64,000 bases of DNA, from NCBI GenBank assembly GCA_016191435.1, contig JACPOQ010000051.1, positions 62,001 to 126,000 on the forward strand, given 5' to 3'. How positions within the stretch are numbered: position 1 is the stretch's first letter; every line of letters begins with the position of its first letter. The DNA comes from Chloroflexota bacterium (GTDB lineage: Bacteria > Chloroflexota > Dehalococcoidia > Tepidiformales > Tepidiformaceae). Positions 1 through 7,955 of this stretch are shown one piece after another. Made by a program: the position numbers and the translations under genes. The notes beneath the pieces are model-generated. The model worked only from the letters and a program-made list of their open reading frames with translations, did not search any database and was not told the DNA's origin.

Positions 1-780
1 CGTATCGCCGCGGCGCCCGATGAGCAGGCCGAGGTCGTCGCCGCTGATATCGATGACGGCGCGGACCACGCCAAGGCCATCACCGGGGGTCAGGGGTTCG
101 CGAATGGTGAGCTCCGCATTTATGTCGAGCAGACGCAACAGGTCATCCACGATGTGGGCGGCGAAATCCACTTCCTCCGCATTGATGTCCGGGACAACGT
201 TCGCCTCTTCTTCGCGGCCGCGGCGCTCGCGGCGCTCGCCTTCGCGGCGCTCACCCTCTGCGTGTGGCGGGCGGGCAGGGCGGTCCGCCCGGTCACCGCG
301 AGGGGCACGCTCCTCACGGCGCTCACGGGGTTGCCCGGCGGCTCCCGCCGGCGCCGCCTCGTCGCCGGCCCGCGGGCGCAGGAAGTCCTGTTCGGTGAGT
401 TTCGGCACGGCCTGTTCAAGCGATGAACGCCCTCCGCGGCCACCGTCACGGTCGCGGCTTCCGCGCCCGGCTCCTTGCGGCCGGTCGCCACGGGGCGGGC
501 GCTCACCCGCGCCTCCCCGGGCCGGGCCGCCGCGCTGGCCGCGCCCCTGGGGGGCATGCGGGATCCGGGTATCGGGCACATCGCGCCCGGTGACGGGCTG
601 AGTTGGCTGGGAGAGCCGTTCCACGCGCACGACCGCATCGCGGCCGCGCTTGAACAGGCCCCCCTTTACGCCCTCATCGAGGACGACGAGTTCAACTTCC
701 TCCCGGCGTGCGCCGAGCTTCGCGAGCGCCTGCTTAAGGGCGTCTTCGACGGTTTTGCCGCTTGCTTCGGCCTGGTCCAT
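1..780 (-). CDS. jag: Jag/KhpB RNA-binding protein, N-terminal part (runs off the window)
   Basis: Single-stranded RNA-binding protein of the Jag (KhpB/SpoIIIJ-associated) family, which regulates cell division and elongation. The visible 260 codons show a Jag-N module (residues about 1-50, with KTVEDALKQALAKLGA and an EGVKGGLFKRGRD stretch), then a long disordered linker (about 55-185) very rich in Arg, Gly, Glu and Pro, and then the start of the KH domain with LLIGRRGDT, the nucleic-acid-binding GxxG-like loop. The R3H domain must lie beyond the window edge. The ATG at 780 has AGGA six bases upstream and overlaps the end of yidC by 47 bases in another frame, which implies translational coupling. 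The yidC-jag order is the conserved arrangement. The linker is unusually long and charged. Confidence 0.9.
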   Translation of the reverse strand, partial: MDQAEASGKTVEDALKQALAKLGARREEVELVVLDEGVKGGLFKRGRDAVVRVERLSQPTQPVTGRDVPDTRIPHAPQGRGQRGGPARGGAGERPPRGDRPQGAGRGSRDRDGGRGGRSSLEQAVPKLTEQDFLRPRAGDEAAPAGAAGQPRERREERAPRGDRADRPARPPHAEGERREGERRERRGREEEANVVPDINAEEVDFAAHIVDDLLRLLDINAELTIREPLTPGDGLGVVRAVIDISGDDLGLLIGRRGDT

Positions 781-1636
781 TGGCGGTCCTCAATTCACGA
801 GCTGGTTCGGGTGCGGATTGCGCCGGCGTGGCCGCACGGCTCGCGAGCGCCGCCGCCGGGGCGGGCGTGGGCGGCTTCAGGAGCGGTTCGATCTTCAGCC
901 ACGGGAGTCCGTACGTGACGATATTGAAGCCGATGCCGATGACGGAGTTCACGACCCAGTACAGGCTCACGCCGGTCGGGAAGCTCAGCGCAAAGAACGC
1001 GAACATCACCGGCATCATGTAGGCCATCATCTGTTGCTGGGCGCGGGCACGTTCATCGGTCGTCGTGGTTACGGTGGTCTTCGTTTGCGCCCACGTGGTA
1101 AGTCCGACGAGCAGCACGAGCAGCCACGCCGGGTGGAGATAGCTGGGCGCGTCGTTCGGCGTCAGCTTCAGGTCCATGCCCAGGAAGAATTCGTTGAGCG
1201 GTATCGCGTGCTGGATGTAGCTCCAGCTGTACAGGTGCGTCGAGAGCGACTCGAGCGATTCCGGGGATTCGGGCAGCGTCTGGCGGATGGCGTAGAAGAG
1301 CGCGATCAGGATGGGGAACTGGAGCAGCATCGGCCCCAGGCAGCCCAGCGGGTTCACGCCCGCTTCCTTATAGAGCTTCATCATCTCTTCCTGCCGGCGC
1401 TTCGGGTCGCTGTACTTCTTGTTTATCTCCTGGATACGCGGCTGCACCTGCTGCATGGCGCGCGATTGGTGCAACTGCCGGCGCGTGAGCGGGAACGTGA
1501 CGAGCCGGATGACGATGGTGAAGGCAATGATCGCGAGCCCAAAGCTGCCGAAGAGGACGTTATTCAGGATGATGAGGAAGTTCATCATCGGGTCCAGGAG
1601 TATAGGCGTGAAGATATCGCCGATGACCCCGATCAT
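734..1636 (-). CDS. yidC: Membrane protein insertase YidC/Oxa1
   Basis: Inserts and folds inner-membrane proteins, alone or with SecYEG. The 300-residue protein is of the short (Oxa1-like) type without the large periplasmic domain of proteobacterial YidC. Hydrophobic segments lie near residues 15-50, 98-118, 168-185 and 205-235. The conserved arginine of the hydrophilic groove is R44 in TIVIRLVTFPLT. A positively charged cytoplasmic hairpin (KKYSDPKRRQEEMMKLYKE) follows, and the tail is basic (GRSKRQNRRRRP), as is usual for ribosome contact. The ATG overlaps the preceding gene's stop as ATGA, and the 3' end overlaps jag. It sits in the rpmH-rnpA-yidD-yidC-jag cluster, with an extra lipoprotein gene directly upstream. 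Confidence 0.96.
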   Translation of the reverse strand: MIGVIGDIFTPILLDPMMNFLIILNNVLFGSFGLAIIAFTIVIRLVTFPLTRRQLHQSRAMQQVQPRIQEINKKYSDPKRRQEEMMKLYKEAGVNPLGCLGPMLLQFPILIALFYAIRQTLPESPESLESLSTHLYSWSYIQHAIPLNEFFLGMDLKLTPNDAPSYLHPAWLLVLLVGLTTWAQTKTTVTTTTDERARAQQQMMAYMMPVMFAFFALSFPTGVSLYWVVNSVIGIGFNIVTYGLPWLKIEPLLKPPTPAPAAALASRAATPAQSAPEPARELRTANGPGRSKRQNRRRRP

Positions 1637-2835
1637 CGCGCGACCTCCACCACGGGGACTTCCACGAGCGTGCGGCGGTCCGGGTCGGCGCGGAACAGCT
1701 TGCCGTTGGTTGTCGCGACGTAGGCCATGTCCCCGGCCACGGTTATGCCCGCGCGGATGGTGCCGCTATCGCTCACGGAGACGCGCTGATACTCGGTCCC
1801 ATCGGCCGTATTGATGAAGTGGACGGCCCCATGGTCCGCGACCACAAGCGTGCCTTTGACGACGACCGGGCTTGCTTTCACCTTCGCTTTCGCATCATAC
1901 GGCTTCCACTTTGTCTGCATTGTAGTTATGTCGAGTGCGTACACCTTTCCGGAGAAATCGCCGAAGTACGCGACCCCTCCTTTTCCCTCGCTCGCGGGTA
2001 CGAAGGCAGGCGTCGTCCAGACCCAATCGGAGGTCGCGAAGGCTGGACCAACCTGTCCTCCGGTATCGGCGTTGAGGACATAGACGCGCTTCCCGAGGCT
2101 CGGGACGAAGAGTTGCGAATCGCCGAGCATGGCGATCGCGGCGACGGAGCCGCTCGCCTTGAACGGCTTCTGCCAGGTGCGGCTGCCATCCGACACCTTT
2201 ACCGAGACGACCTCGCCCTCCATGGTCGCGACGATAACCGTGTCGTTCCCGGAGGCGTCTTTGCGAGCGATGGGGCTCGCCCAGATGCCGCCGCCCATAT
2301 CGATCCCGCCCTTCGGCCACCCCGGCGCGATGCCGCCATCGTTCTTGCGGATGGCGTAGAGGCGGTTCTCTGTGGTCCCGAACACGAGCAAGTCGCCGCT
2401 GAGGGCGGGGCCGCCGACGATCTTGCCCTTGATATCGGCCGGAGTCTGGATGCGCTCGCCCTGGCCGTCGGCGGCGCGCACGCGGTAGAGGTCGCCATCG
2501 TAGCTGGCAAGATAGAACGTATCCCCGTCCCTCACGGGCGCGGTGTACACCGCTTTCAGCTTGTAATCGCTGGTCTTGGCCTGGGCGTCCGTGGGGAATT
2601 TCCAGAGGAGCGGCGCCGCGGCGGGTCCAGGCGGGACATTCGTGTCGGCGATAGCGTTGGCGGGGTTAAGGTCGACCGCGCTGAAGCGGTCCTTCTTCCG
2701 GAAATAATAGGCGGTGGAGTTATCGACGGTTGGAGTGGCCCAGCCTTCAGGGTTCTTGATGCGGCCACAGGCGGTGGCAGTCAGCGCGAAGACGACGAGC
2801 AGGAGCCCCACGGCGAGCATGCGGGGGTGGTTCAC
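1633..2835 (-). CDS. PQQ-like (BamB-type) beta-propeller lipoprotein
   Basis: Predicted exported lipoprotein of about 400 residues. A GTG at 2835 (or ATG at 2820) gives a signal peptide MLAVGLLLVVFALTATAC with the lipobox cysteine. The remainder reads as repeated propeller blades (AVYTAPVRDGDTFYLASYDG, LYAIRKNDGG, VYVLNADTGGQ, VYALDITTMQTKW), typical of PQQ-repeat/BamB-like domains. No catalytic PQQ-dehydrogenase residues are evident, so a binding or scaffolding role is more likely than an enzyme. It is translationally coupled to yidC (ATGA overlap), suggesting a link to membrane protein insertion or envelope quality control; that is inference. The frame stays open upstream to 3054, but that part covers a parS site and looks non-coding. 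Confidence 0.82.
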   Translation of the reverse strand: MNHPRMLAVGLLLVVFALTATACGRIKNPEGWATPTVDNSTAYYFRKKDRFSAVDLNPANAIADTNVPPGPAAAPLLWKFPTDAQAKTSDYKLKAVYTAPVRDGDTFYLASYDGDLYRVRAADGQGERIQTPADIKGKIVGGPALSGDLLVFGTTENRLYAIRKNDGGIAPGWPKGGIDMGGGIWASPIARKDASGNDTVIVATMEGEVVSVKVSDGSRTWQKPFKASGSVAAIAMLGDSQLFVPSLGKRVYVLNADTGGQVGPAFATSDWVWTTPAFVPASEGKGGVAYFGDFSGKVYALDITTMQTKWKPYDAKAKVKASPVVVKGTLVVADHGAVHFINTADGTEYQRVSVSDSGTIRAGITVAGDMAYVATTNGKLFRADPDRRTLVEVPVVEVAR

Positions 2836-3046
2836 GCCGAGATCGTAACAGGGGCGTGGCTCTGGGGACAGCCGAGGGGGGCGCGACCTCCCGCGCCTGT
2901 CGAGAAGACTCGGACGCGAGCGAATAGCCAGGAAAGACGGCGCGCGGAAGAATGCCAGGCCGTTGCGCCTGTGACTGGCTTCACGGGCCGGCGGGAAAGG
3001 CTGCGGCGTCCGGCCTGTGATCCTACCTCTCACGGACCAGGCGGCA

Positions 3047-3062
3047 TGTTTCACGTGAAACG
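3047..3062. promoter_or_regulatory. parS centromere site (15/16 match)
   Basis: TGTTTCACGTGAAACG differs from the canonical bacterial parS TGTTTCACGTGAAACA only in the last base. ParB binds this palindrome to load the segregation complex next to the replication origin. It pairs with the perfect copy at 3250. Confidence 0.93.
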
Positions 3063-3249
3063 CCTCAGCGGGTGCTCAGCGCCCGAAACGCGAAACCCTT
3101 CCACGTGATGCTCCTTGGCGCGCCGCGGAGAACCCGCCCGTCGCGCGAAAACGGCGGCGCGGTTCACGTCAAACTCCCCGCGCGCCGTTGGGCGACCGCC
3201 GCAATGAGCATTGCCGATGGCCGTCCCAGAGGGCCGTGAACGGGACGAA

Positions 3250-3265
3250 TGTTTCACGTGAAACA
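3250..3265. promoter_or_regulatory. parS centromere site (perfect match)
   Basis: TGTTTCACGTGAAACA is an exact match to the canonical ParB-binding parS sequence. It begins four bases beyond the yidD stop codon. With the site at 3047 it marks this segment as origin-proximal. Confidence 0.96.
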
Positions 3266-3268
3266 TCC

Positions 3269-3478
3269 TCAGGGGACAGGGTCGAACCCGCTCCCGCCCC
3301 ACGGCGTGCACCGTGCCAGCCGCCGCAACGCCAGCCAACCCCCACGTATCGCACCGTAACGCTCAATCGCCTCCACGGCATACGCCGAGCACGTCGGCTC
3401 GAAACGGCACGCCGGGGGCAGCACCCGCGACAGCGTGCGCTGGTAGCCTCGAATCACCCAGATCAGCAGTCTCCTCAT
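3269..3478 (-). CDS. yidD: Membrane protein insertion efficiency factor YidD
   Basis: Small (69 aa) membrane-associated protein of the YidD family that assists YidC-dependent insertion. The family signature is plain: [36 protein letters not shown] and [17 protein letters not shown], with the three conserved cysteines. The ATG at 3478 overlaps the rnpA stop codon as ATGA, giving the normal rnpA-yidD coupling. The same frame is open upstream to 3700, but that part lies over rnpA and is not used. Confidence 0.95.
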   Translation of the reverse strand: MRRLLIWVIRGYQRTLSRVLPPACRFEPTCSAYAVEAIERYGAIRGGWLALRRLARCTPWGGSGFDPVP

Positions 3479-3822
3479 GCCCCGCCTTCGCGCTCCACAA
3501 CGCCCGCCCGGCGCAGCCCCGCCTCCAGGCATCGTTGGAGCTCCGCATACGACGCCTCCACTGAACCGGCGCGTGCCACAACCACGATGTCGGTACCCGG
3601 GACGATGGCGATTCGACGGAAAATGTCGACCAATCGCCGCTTCACCCTGTTCCGGTCGACCGCCCGCTTCGCGAGCCGCTTCCCCACCGCGAACCCCCAC
3701 CGCACGTCACCGCTGCCGGTCTGGCGATGGCGGATAACAAGAAGGGGACCGCTCACCACGGTCCCCTGTCGATACGCCGTATCAAACTCCTCGCCCTTGC
3801 GGAGGGAACGGCGTGCTGCCAT
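3475..3822 (-). CDS. rnpA: Ribonuclease P protein component
   Basis: Protein subunit of RNase P, which matures the 5' ends of tRNAs together with the catalytic RNA. The 115-residue product has the expected small basic fold: an N-terminal [15 protein letters not shown] segment, [22 protein letters not shown] (the conserved RNR RNA-binding helix) and a C-terminal helix. It starts 10 bases after rpmH and overlaps yidD by four bases, so the three genes are almost certainly one transcript. Confidence 0.96.
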   Translation of the reverse strand: MAARRSLRKGEEFDTAYRQGTVVSGPLLVIRHRQTGSGDVRWGFAVGKRLAKRAVDRNRVKRRLVDIFRRIAIVPGTDIVVVARAGSVEASYAELQRCLEAGLRRAGVVEREGGA

Positions 3823-3832
3823 GAGCTCCAGC

Positions 3833-3976
3833 TTACACGACGGTCAGGCGCTTGCGGCCCTGGCGCCGCCGCGCCTTCAGCACGAGGCGCCCCGCCCTCG
3901 TCGACATCCGGTGCATGAATCCGTGATTGCGCTTACGCGGGATGCGGTGCGGCTGGTAGGTGCGCTTGGTCGACAC
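3833..3976 (-). CDS. rpmH: 50S ribosomal protein L34
   Basis: Ribosomal protein L34, 47 residues, starting from GTG at 3976. The product begins [20 protein letters not shown] and continues through [20 protein letters not shown], a textbook L34 sequence. It is the first gene of the rpmH-rnpA-yidD transcript. The 189-base spacer upstream should hold the promoter, but I found no convincing -35/-10 pair in it. Confidence 0.96.
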   Translation of the reverse strand: MSTKRTYQPHRIPRKRNHGFMHRMSTRAGRLVLKARRRQGRKRLTVV

Positions 3977-4165
3977 GGGCGGGACTCCTCGATTGGCGTG
4001 AAAGCGGATGCTACCACGAGCGCCGCATCGAGACGAATTCGGCGACCTCAGGCGATCCGGGCGTGCATTGGCGCGACCGCGGCCCGGGCCGGGGCCGGTA
4101 CGCCACCCCTCTCTCGCCCCAGATCCCTGGCCCGGGTTGCGGGAGGTGCTGTCTGTGCAGCGCAG

Positions 4166-6457
4166 CTAGCGGTAGGCGGCGAGGTAGTGCGCGTAATGGT
4201 CCATCACCAACTCGACATAACCCTTGGTCTCCGGGATGTCGATGCTTTCCACCAGGTCCGGCGCCGCCAGCAACCGGCCCCTCGCTGCCCAGCGGTCGGC
4301 GTTGCCCGGCCCCGCGTTATACGCTGCGAGCGCGAGGTAGGCGTTCCCTGACCGGCGGAGCTGCCCCGCGAGGTAGTTCGCCCCAAAGCGGATGCTTACC
4401 GCCGGCCGGAAGAGGTCTTCGGCGGCAAAATCGATCCCCAGCGACTGCGCGATCGCGCTGCCGGTCTCCGGGATCACCTGCGTCAGCCCGAGCGCACCCG
4501 CGGGCGACCCCGCTGCCGCGTCCCAGTAGCTCTCCTGGCGGATGAGCGCTGCCAGGAACAGCGGGTCGAGGTTGTTGAGCCGCGCCTGTGCATCGACCAC
4601 CGTGAAGTAGTCCAGCGGGTAGGCCAGCCGGAGGAGGTCGACCGGCGCAGACTGCCAGGTGGCGCCGGCCTGGCTCCGCAGCCGCACTGCCAGCTGGGCC
4701 GCGACCGACGGCAGCCGCGCCTCGCTCGCCTCCTTCGCGAGCGCCAGCGTGGCCCACGCGTCGGCACCGCGGGCCGCGTCTATGATCGCGGACTCGGCTT
4801 CGCCCGAAAGGCCAACGGAAACGAGCTCATTTGCGGCCGTCCGGGGCGCGGTGGAGAGCGCGCCGGGCACCACGCCGGCGAGCCAGCTCTCGAGCGCCGC
4901 CCAATCGGTGGCGGCGGGCGCTTTCATCGCGACGTACCGCACGTCGAGTGCTGCCACCTGTCCCAGCACGCGCGCGGCTTCGACGCCATAGAAGCTGAGC
5001 GGGTCCGCCCGGACCGCCGCCGCGTAGGCATCGCTCGCGCCGGGCGCGCCGGAGGCGGCGAGGGCGCGGCCCTTCCAATAGAGCACCCGCGCATCGGCGG
5101 CGATGGCGAGCCCATCCCACGCGGCGACTGCGCCCGCCGGGTCGCCGGAGGCGAGCAGCACGTACCCCGCCCGGAACGCGGCCTCCTGCGTGAACTCGCC
5201 CGCAGGACCGGCCGTCACGAGCGCGACGTACCGTTGCGATGCCCCGCGCGCATCGCCAGCGCTCTCCGTGACGCGTGCCGCCCAGTAGCTCGCGCGATGC
5301 CGGTAGGAGGCATCGGCCGCCGCCGAGCGGTCGTAGGCGGCGACGGCCCCGGCCGCATCGCCGAGGTCCTCCAGCGCCGCGCCGAGAAAGAAGTTTCGGA
5401 ACGCCACCGCCTGCGGCGCCAGCCCCGGTTCAGCAATCGCGGCCTGGAGCACGCGTCTCGCGTCCACGGGGCGGCCCGCCCGGTAGTATGCGAGGCCTTC
5501 ATCACCGGCGTTCACCGGCTCGCCGGCGGCGCGCAACTCGGCCACGACCACCAGCGCAAAGCGCGACGCCGGCGTGAGGTCCATGATGCGCCGGAGCTCG
5601 TTCGCCCAGGCGGCGCTGTCGCCCGCCGCTTTCTTCGCCTGCGCGAGCTGGTAGCGCACCGCGCCGTCCTCGCGCACCGCGAGCGCGCGCGCCAGCCAGG
5701 CAGCACGCGCCGCCGGGTCGCCCTCGGCATCACCGAGACCACGGAGCGCGCCCACCACGAGGTCGCCCGGGGCGTTCGAAGCGGCGATGCGCTGCCACGC
5801 GGCACGCGCCTCGGCACGCTGGCCCGCCTTCACGGCGGCGGTCGCGTATTCGTTCAGGACATAAGGCTGCATCGCGTCGGTGGCATCGGCGAAGGCGAAC
5901 GGCTTCAGCACGCTGGCCGCTTCGGGCCACTTTTCGGCCTCGTTCAGGCGTTGGGCGAGCACGAACGCGGCGCGCCGGGCCACCGCGCTGCCGCCCGGCG
6001 CGGCCGCGAGCGCAGCGCGAGCAGCATCGGTAGCCCCGTCTGCGTCGCCGGCCTCGTTGCGCGCCAGCGACGCGCCGAGCAGCGCCTCCGCGCGCTCGCC
6101 GGACGCGTTCGCGCGGTCCGCGACCGCCTGGAAGCTGGCCGCGGCCTCGGCGAACTGGCCTTCGCGGAGCAAACGGGTGGGGTCTTCGAGCGCGGGGTTC
6201 GGCGTAGGCGTCGCGGTCGGCTGGGGAGTGGACGCCGCCGCCGGGCCCGTGGACGTCGCCGTTGGCGTCGCGAGCAGGGAGCCATTGCCGCCGGGGCCAG
6301 CTGTCGCGATCGGGTTCGCCGCCGCCCGCTCGTCGCCGTCTCGCGCGAGTACGATGATGGTGGCGGCCACGCCCGTCAGCACCGCCAGGGCCGCAATGAC
6401 CGTGGCAGACACGCGACGGTTGCGAAGCAGGCGCAGGAGATTGCGCTTCCGTTCCAC
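4166..6457 (-). CDS. TPR-rich soluble/anchored lytic transglycosylase (SLT family)
   Basis: Peptidoglycan lytic transglycosylase of about 763 residues, cleaving MurNAc-GlcNAc bonds to 1,6-anhydro products. It has a short basic N terminus, one membrane anchor (ATVIAALAVLTGVAATIIVL), a Thr/Pro/Ala stalk, and then a long alpha-helical superhelix of TPR-like repeats (ARNEAGDADGATDAARAALA and similar). The C-terminal SLT domain has AALIRQESYWDAAAGSPAGA, whose glutamate is the catalytic acid, followed by GLTQVIPETG and AYNAGPGNADRW. GTG at 6457 is chosen because the only longer in-frame start is a TTG at 6514. It is divergent from alr. A link to cell-wall turnover near alr is plausible. Confidence 0.88.
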   Translation of the reverse strand: MERKRNLLRLLRNRRVSATVIAALAVLTGVAATIIVLARDGDERAAANPIATAGPGGNGSLLATPTATSTGPAAASTPQPTATPTPNPALEDPTRLLREGQFAEAAASFQAVADRANASGERAEALLGASLARNEAGDADGATDAARAALAAAPGGSAVARRAAFVLAQRLNEAEKWPEAASVLKPFAFADATDAMQPYVLNEYATAAVKAGQRAEARAAWQRIAASNAPGDLVVGALRGLGDAEGDPAARAAWLARALAVREDGAVRYQLAQAKKAAGDSAAWANELRRIMDLTPASRFALVVVAELRAAGEPVNAGDEGLAYYRAGRPVDARRVLQAAIAEPGLAPQAVAFRNFFLGAALEDLGDAAGAVAAYDRSAAADASYRHRASYWAARVTESAGDARGASQRYVALVTAGPAGEFTQEAAFRAGYVLLASGDPAGAVAAWDGLAIAADARVLYWKGRALAASGAPGASDAYAAAVRADPLSFYGVEAARVLGQVAALDVRYVAMKAPAATDWAALESWLAGVVPGALSTAPRTAANELVSVGLSGEAESAIIDAARGADAWATLALAKEASEARLPSVAAQLAVRLRSQAGATWQSAPVDLLRLAYPLDYFTVVDAQARLNNLDPLFLAALIRQESYWDAAAGSPAGALGLTQVIPETGSAIAQSLGIDFAAEDLFRPAVSIRFGANYLAGQLRRSGNAYLALAAYNAGPGNADRWAARGRLLAAPDLVESIDIPETKGYVELVMDHYAHYLAAYR

Positions 6458-6532
6458 CCGCCGGATGCTAGAAACGGCTTCGGGCGGCGTCCAGCGCGTT
6501 ACTCGCCATGACAAAAGGTTGGTTTACCGCGT

Positions 6533-7753
6533 GTGACCGAGACCAGCAGCCCCCGCGCCATGATTTCCCCCGCCGCCACGAGCGTCCTCGGCTCGCCGCT
6601 TCCGGCCCTCGCCGAAGCTACGCACGCACTCAACGCCTGGCTCGAAATCGACCTCGATGCGCTCGATGCGAACGTGCGGACCCTGCGCGGCGCGGTCGGG
6701 CCAGCGGTCGAACTGATCGCCATCGTAAAGGCGAATGCGTACGGCGCGGGGGTCGCCGGCCTGGCGCCGGCGCTCGAGGCGGCGGGCGTCGACCGTTTCG
6801 GGGTCGTCTGGGTAACCGAGGCGCTGGCCCTGCGCCGGTTCGGGTGCCGCCTCCCAATCCTTGTCCTCGGGCACGCCTTCCCGGAGGAGGCCGAGGAGGC
6901 GGTCCGACAGGACATAACGCTCACCTGCCATAGCCTCGCCCTTGGCGAAGCGCTGTCGCGGGCGGCCGTACGGCTGGGGAAGGTCGCGCGGGTGCACGTC
7001 CACCTCGACTCGGGGCTGCACCGCGAGGGCGTCTCGCCGAAGGAGGCGGTCACACTGGCGAACGCGCTTCGCGGCTTGCCGGCGCTCGAAGTGGAGGGCC
7101 TGAGCACCCACATGGCCAACGCCGATGAACCCGACGACTCGTACAGCGAACTGCAGGCCGCGCGCTTCGCCCCCGCCTGCCGGGAGCTCGACTGGATCCC
7201 CTATCATCACGCGGCGAACTCGGCGACCTCGTTGCGGCGCAGCGCGGCGCGCTACCAGGGCGTGCGCCTCGGCCTCACGCTCCACGGCGTCCTGCCGGCG
7301 AATACGCCGGGGCCGGCCCTCCACCCGATCCTGGCGCTCAAGGCCCGCCTCGCGCGCGTCAGCGAGGTCCCGGCGGGCGATGGCGTCGGCTACGGCCTCA
7401 CCTGGCGGGCGAAGAAGCCATCGCGCGTGGGACTGGTGCCCGTGGGCTACGCCGACGGCTGGCCACGCGCGCTCGGCAACCGGGGCTATGTGCTCATCGC
7501 CGGGCGCCGCTGCCCGATGGTCGGGCGGGTGATGATGGACCAGTTCGTGGTGGACCTCAGCGCGCTCCCGGCGCCCCCGCGCGAAGGCGACGAGGTCGTG
7601 CTGCTCGGGACGCAGGGGGGCGAGCGCATCACTGCGGACTCCGTCGCCGAGCTCGCGGGGACCATCCCCTGGGATGTCGTCGCGTCGCTCCAGGCGCGCC
7701 TCCCTCGGCTGTTCCACCGCGGCGGCCGTGTAGAACGCGTGGTGGCCACGTGA
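6533..7753 (+). CDS. alr: Alanine racemase
   Basis: PLP-dependent interconversion of L- and D-alanine for peptidoglycan. The fold-type III barrel is visible: ALNAWLEIDLDALDANVRTL, then the PLP-binding lysine K66 in IAIVKANAYGAG, and VGYGLTWRAKKPSRVGLVPVGYADG near the C-terminal domain. VMMDQFVVDLSALP and the closing GTIPWDVVASL segment are also family-typical. About 406 residues from GTG at 6533; an internal ATG at 6560 would remove nine residues. It is divergent from the transglycosylase and is followed by a small membrane peptide that overlaps its stop codon (GTGA). Confidence 0.95.
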   Translation: MTETSSPRAMISPAATSVLGSPLPALAEATHALNAWLEIDLDALDANVRTLRGAVGPAVELIAIVKANAYGAGVAGLAPALEAAGVDRFGVVWVTEALALRRFGCRLPILVLGHAFPEEAEEAVRQDITLTCHSLALGEALSRAAVRLGKVARVHVHLDSGLHREGVSPKEAVTLANALRGLPALEVEGLSTHMANADEPDDSYSELQAARFAPACRELDWIPYHHAANSATSLRRSAARYQGVRLGLTLHGVLPANTPGPALHPILALKARLARVSEVPAGDGVGYGLTWRAKKPSRVGLVPVGYADGWPRALGNRGYVLIAGRRCPMVGRVMMDQFVVDLSALPAPPREGDEVVLLGTQGGERITADSVAELAGTIPWDVVASLQARLPRLFHRGGRVERVVAT

Positions 7754-7893
7754 CGAGGCCAAAACCGGCCCGCAAGCCGGTCTCCAAAGAACGCAAAGCC
7801 CGGGTGCAGGCCTTCATCTGGTGGCACTCGTGGTACTGGCTCGCCGGCGCCGTCGTGCTCTTGCTGCTGGCAATGCTGCTGAAGTCGCTGTAG
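7750..7893 (+). CDS. Small single-pass membrane protein (47 aa)
   Basis: Unrecognised 47-residue product. GTG at 7750 overlaps the alr stop as GTGA. The N-terminal half is strongly basic (TRPKPARKPVSKERKAR); an aromatic patch WWHSWYW then leads into one membrane helix (LAGAVVLLLLAMLLKSL). This is a typical cytoplasm-in single-span peptide. Coupling to alr suggests co-expression, but I know of no function. Confidence 0.6.
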   Translation: MTRPKPARKPVSKERKARVQAFIWWHSWYWLAGAVVLLLLAMLLKSL

Positions 7894-7955
7894 CGGGGCC
7901 ATTTCCCCCAACGCCGGCGCCCCGCCTACCATGACGGAGCCCCCGAGGAGGCTCG

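Larger units (their letters stand above)
2836..3268. other. Intergenic spacer carrying two parS sites
   Basis: Spacer of 433 bases between yidD and the propeller lipoprotein. Its only recognised content is the pair of parS palindromes at 3047-3062 and 3250-3265, about 200 bases apart. Short frames across it owe their MFHVKH peptide to translation of parS and are not credible genes. I see no DnaA boxes and no AT-rich unwinding element. Confidence 0.7.

Noticed and set aside
3051-3338. A frame containing MFHVKH over the parS region
   Set aside because: MFHVKH is simply parS translated; the rest lacks codon bias and homology, and yidD ends inside it.
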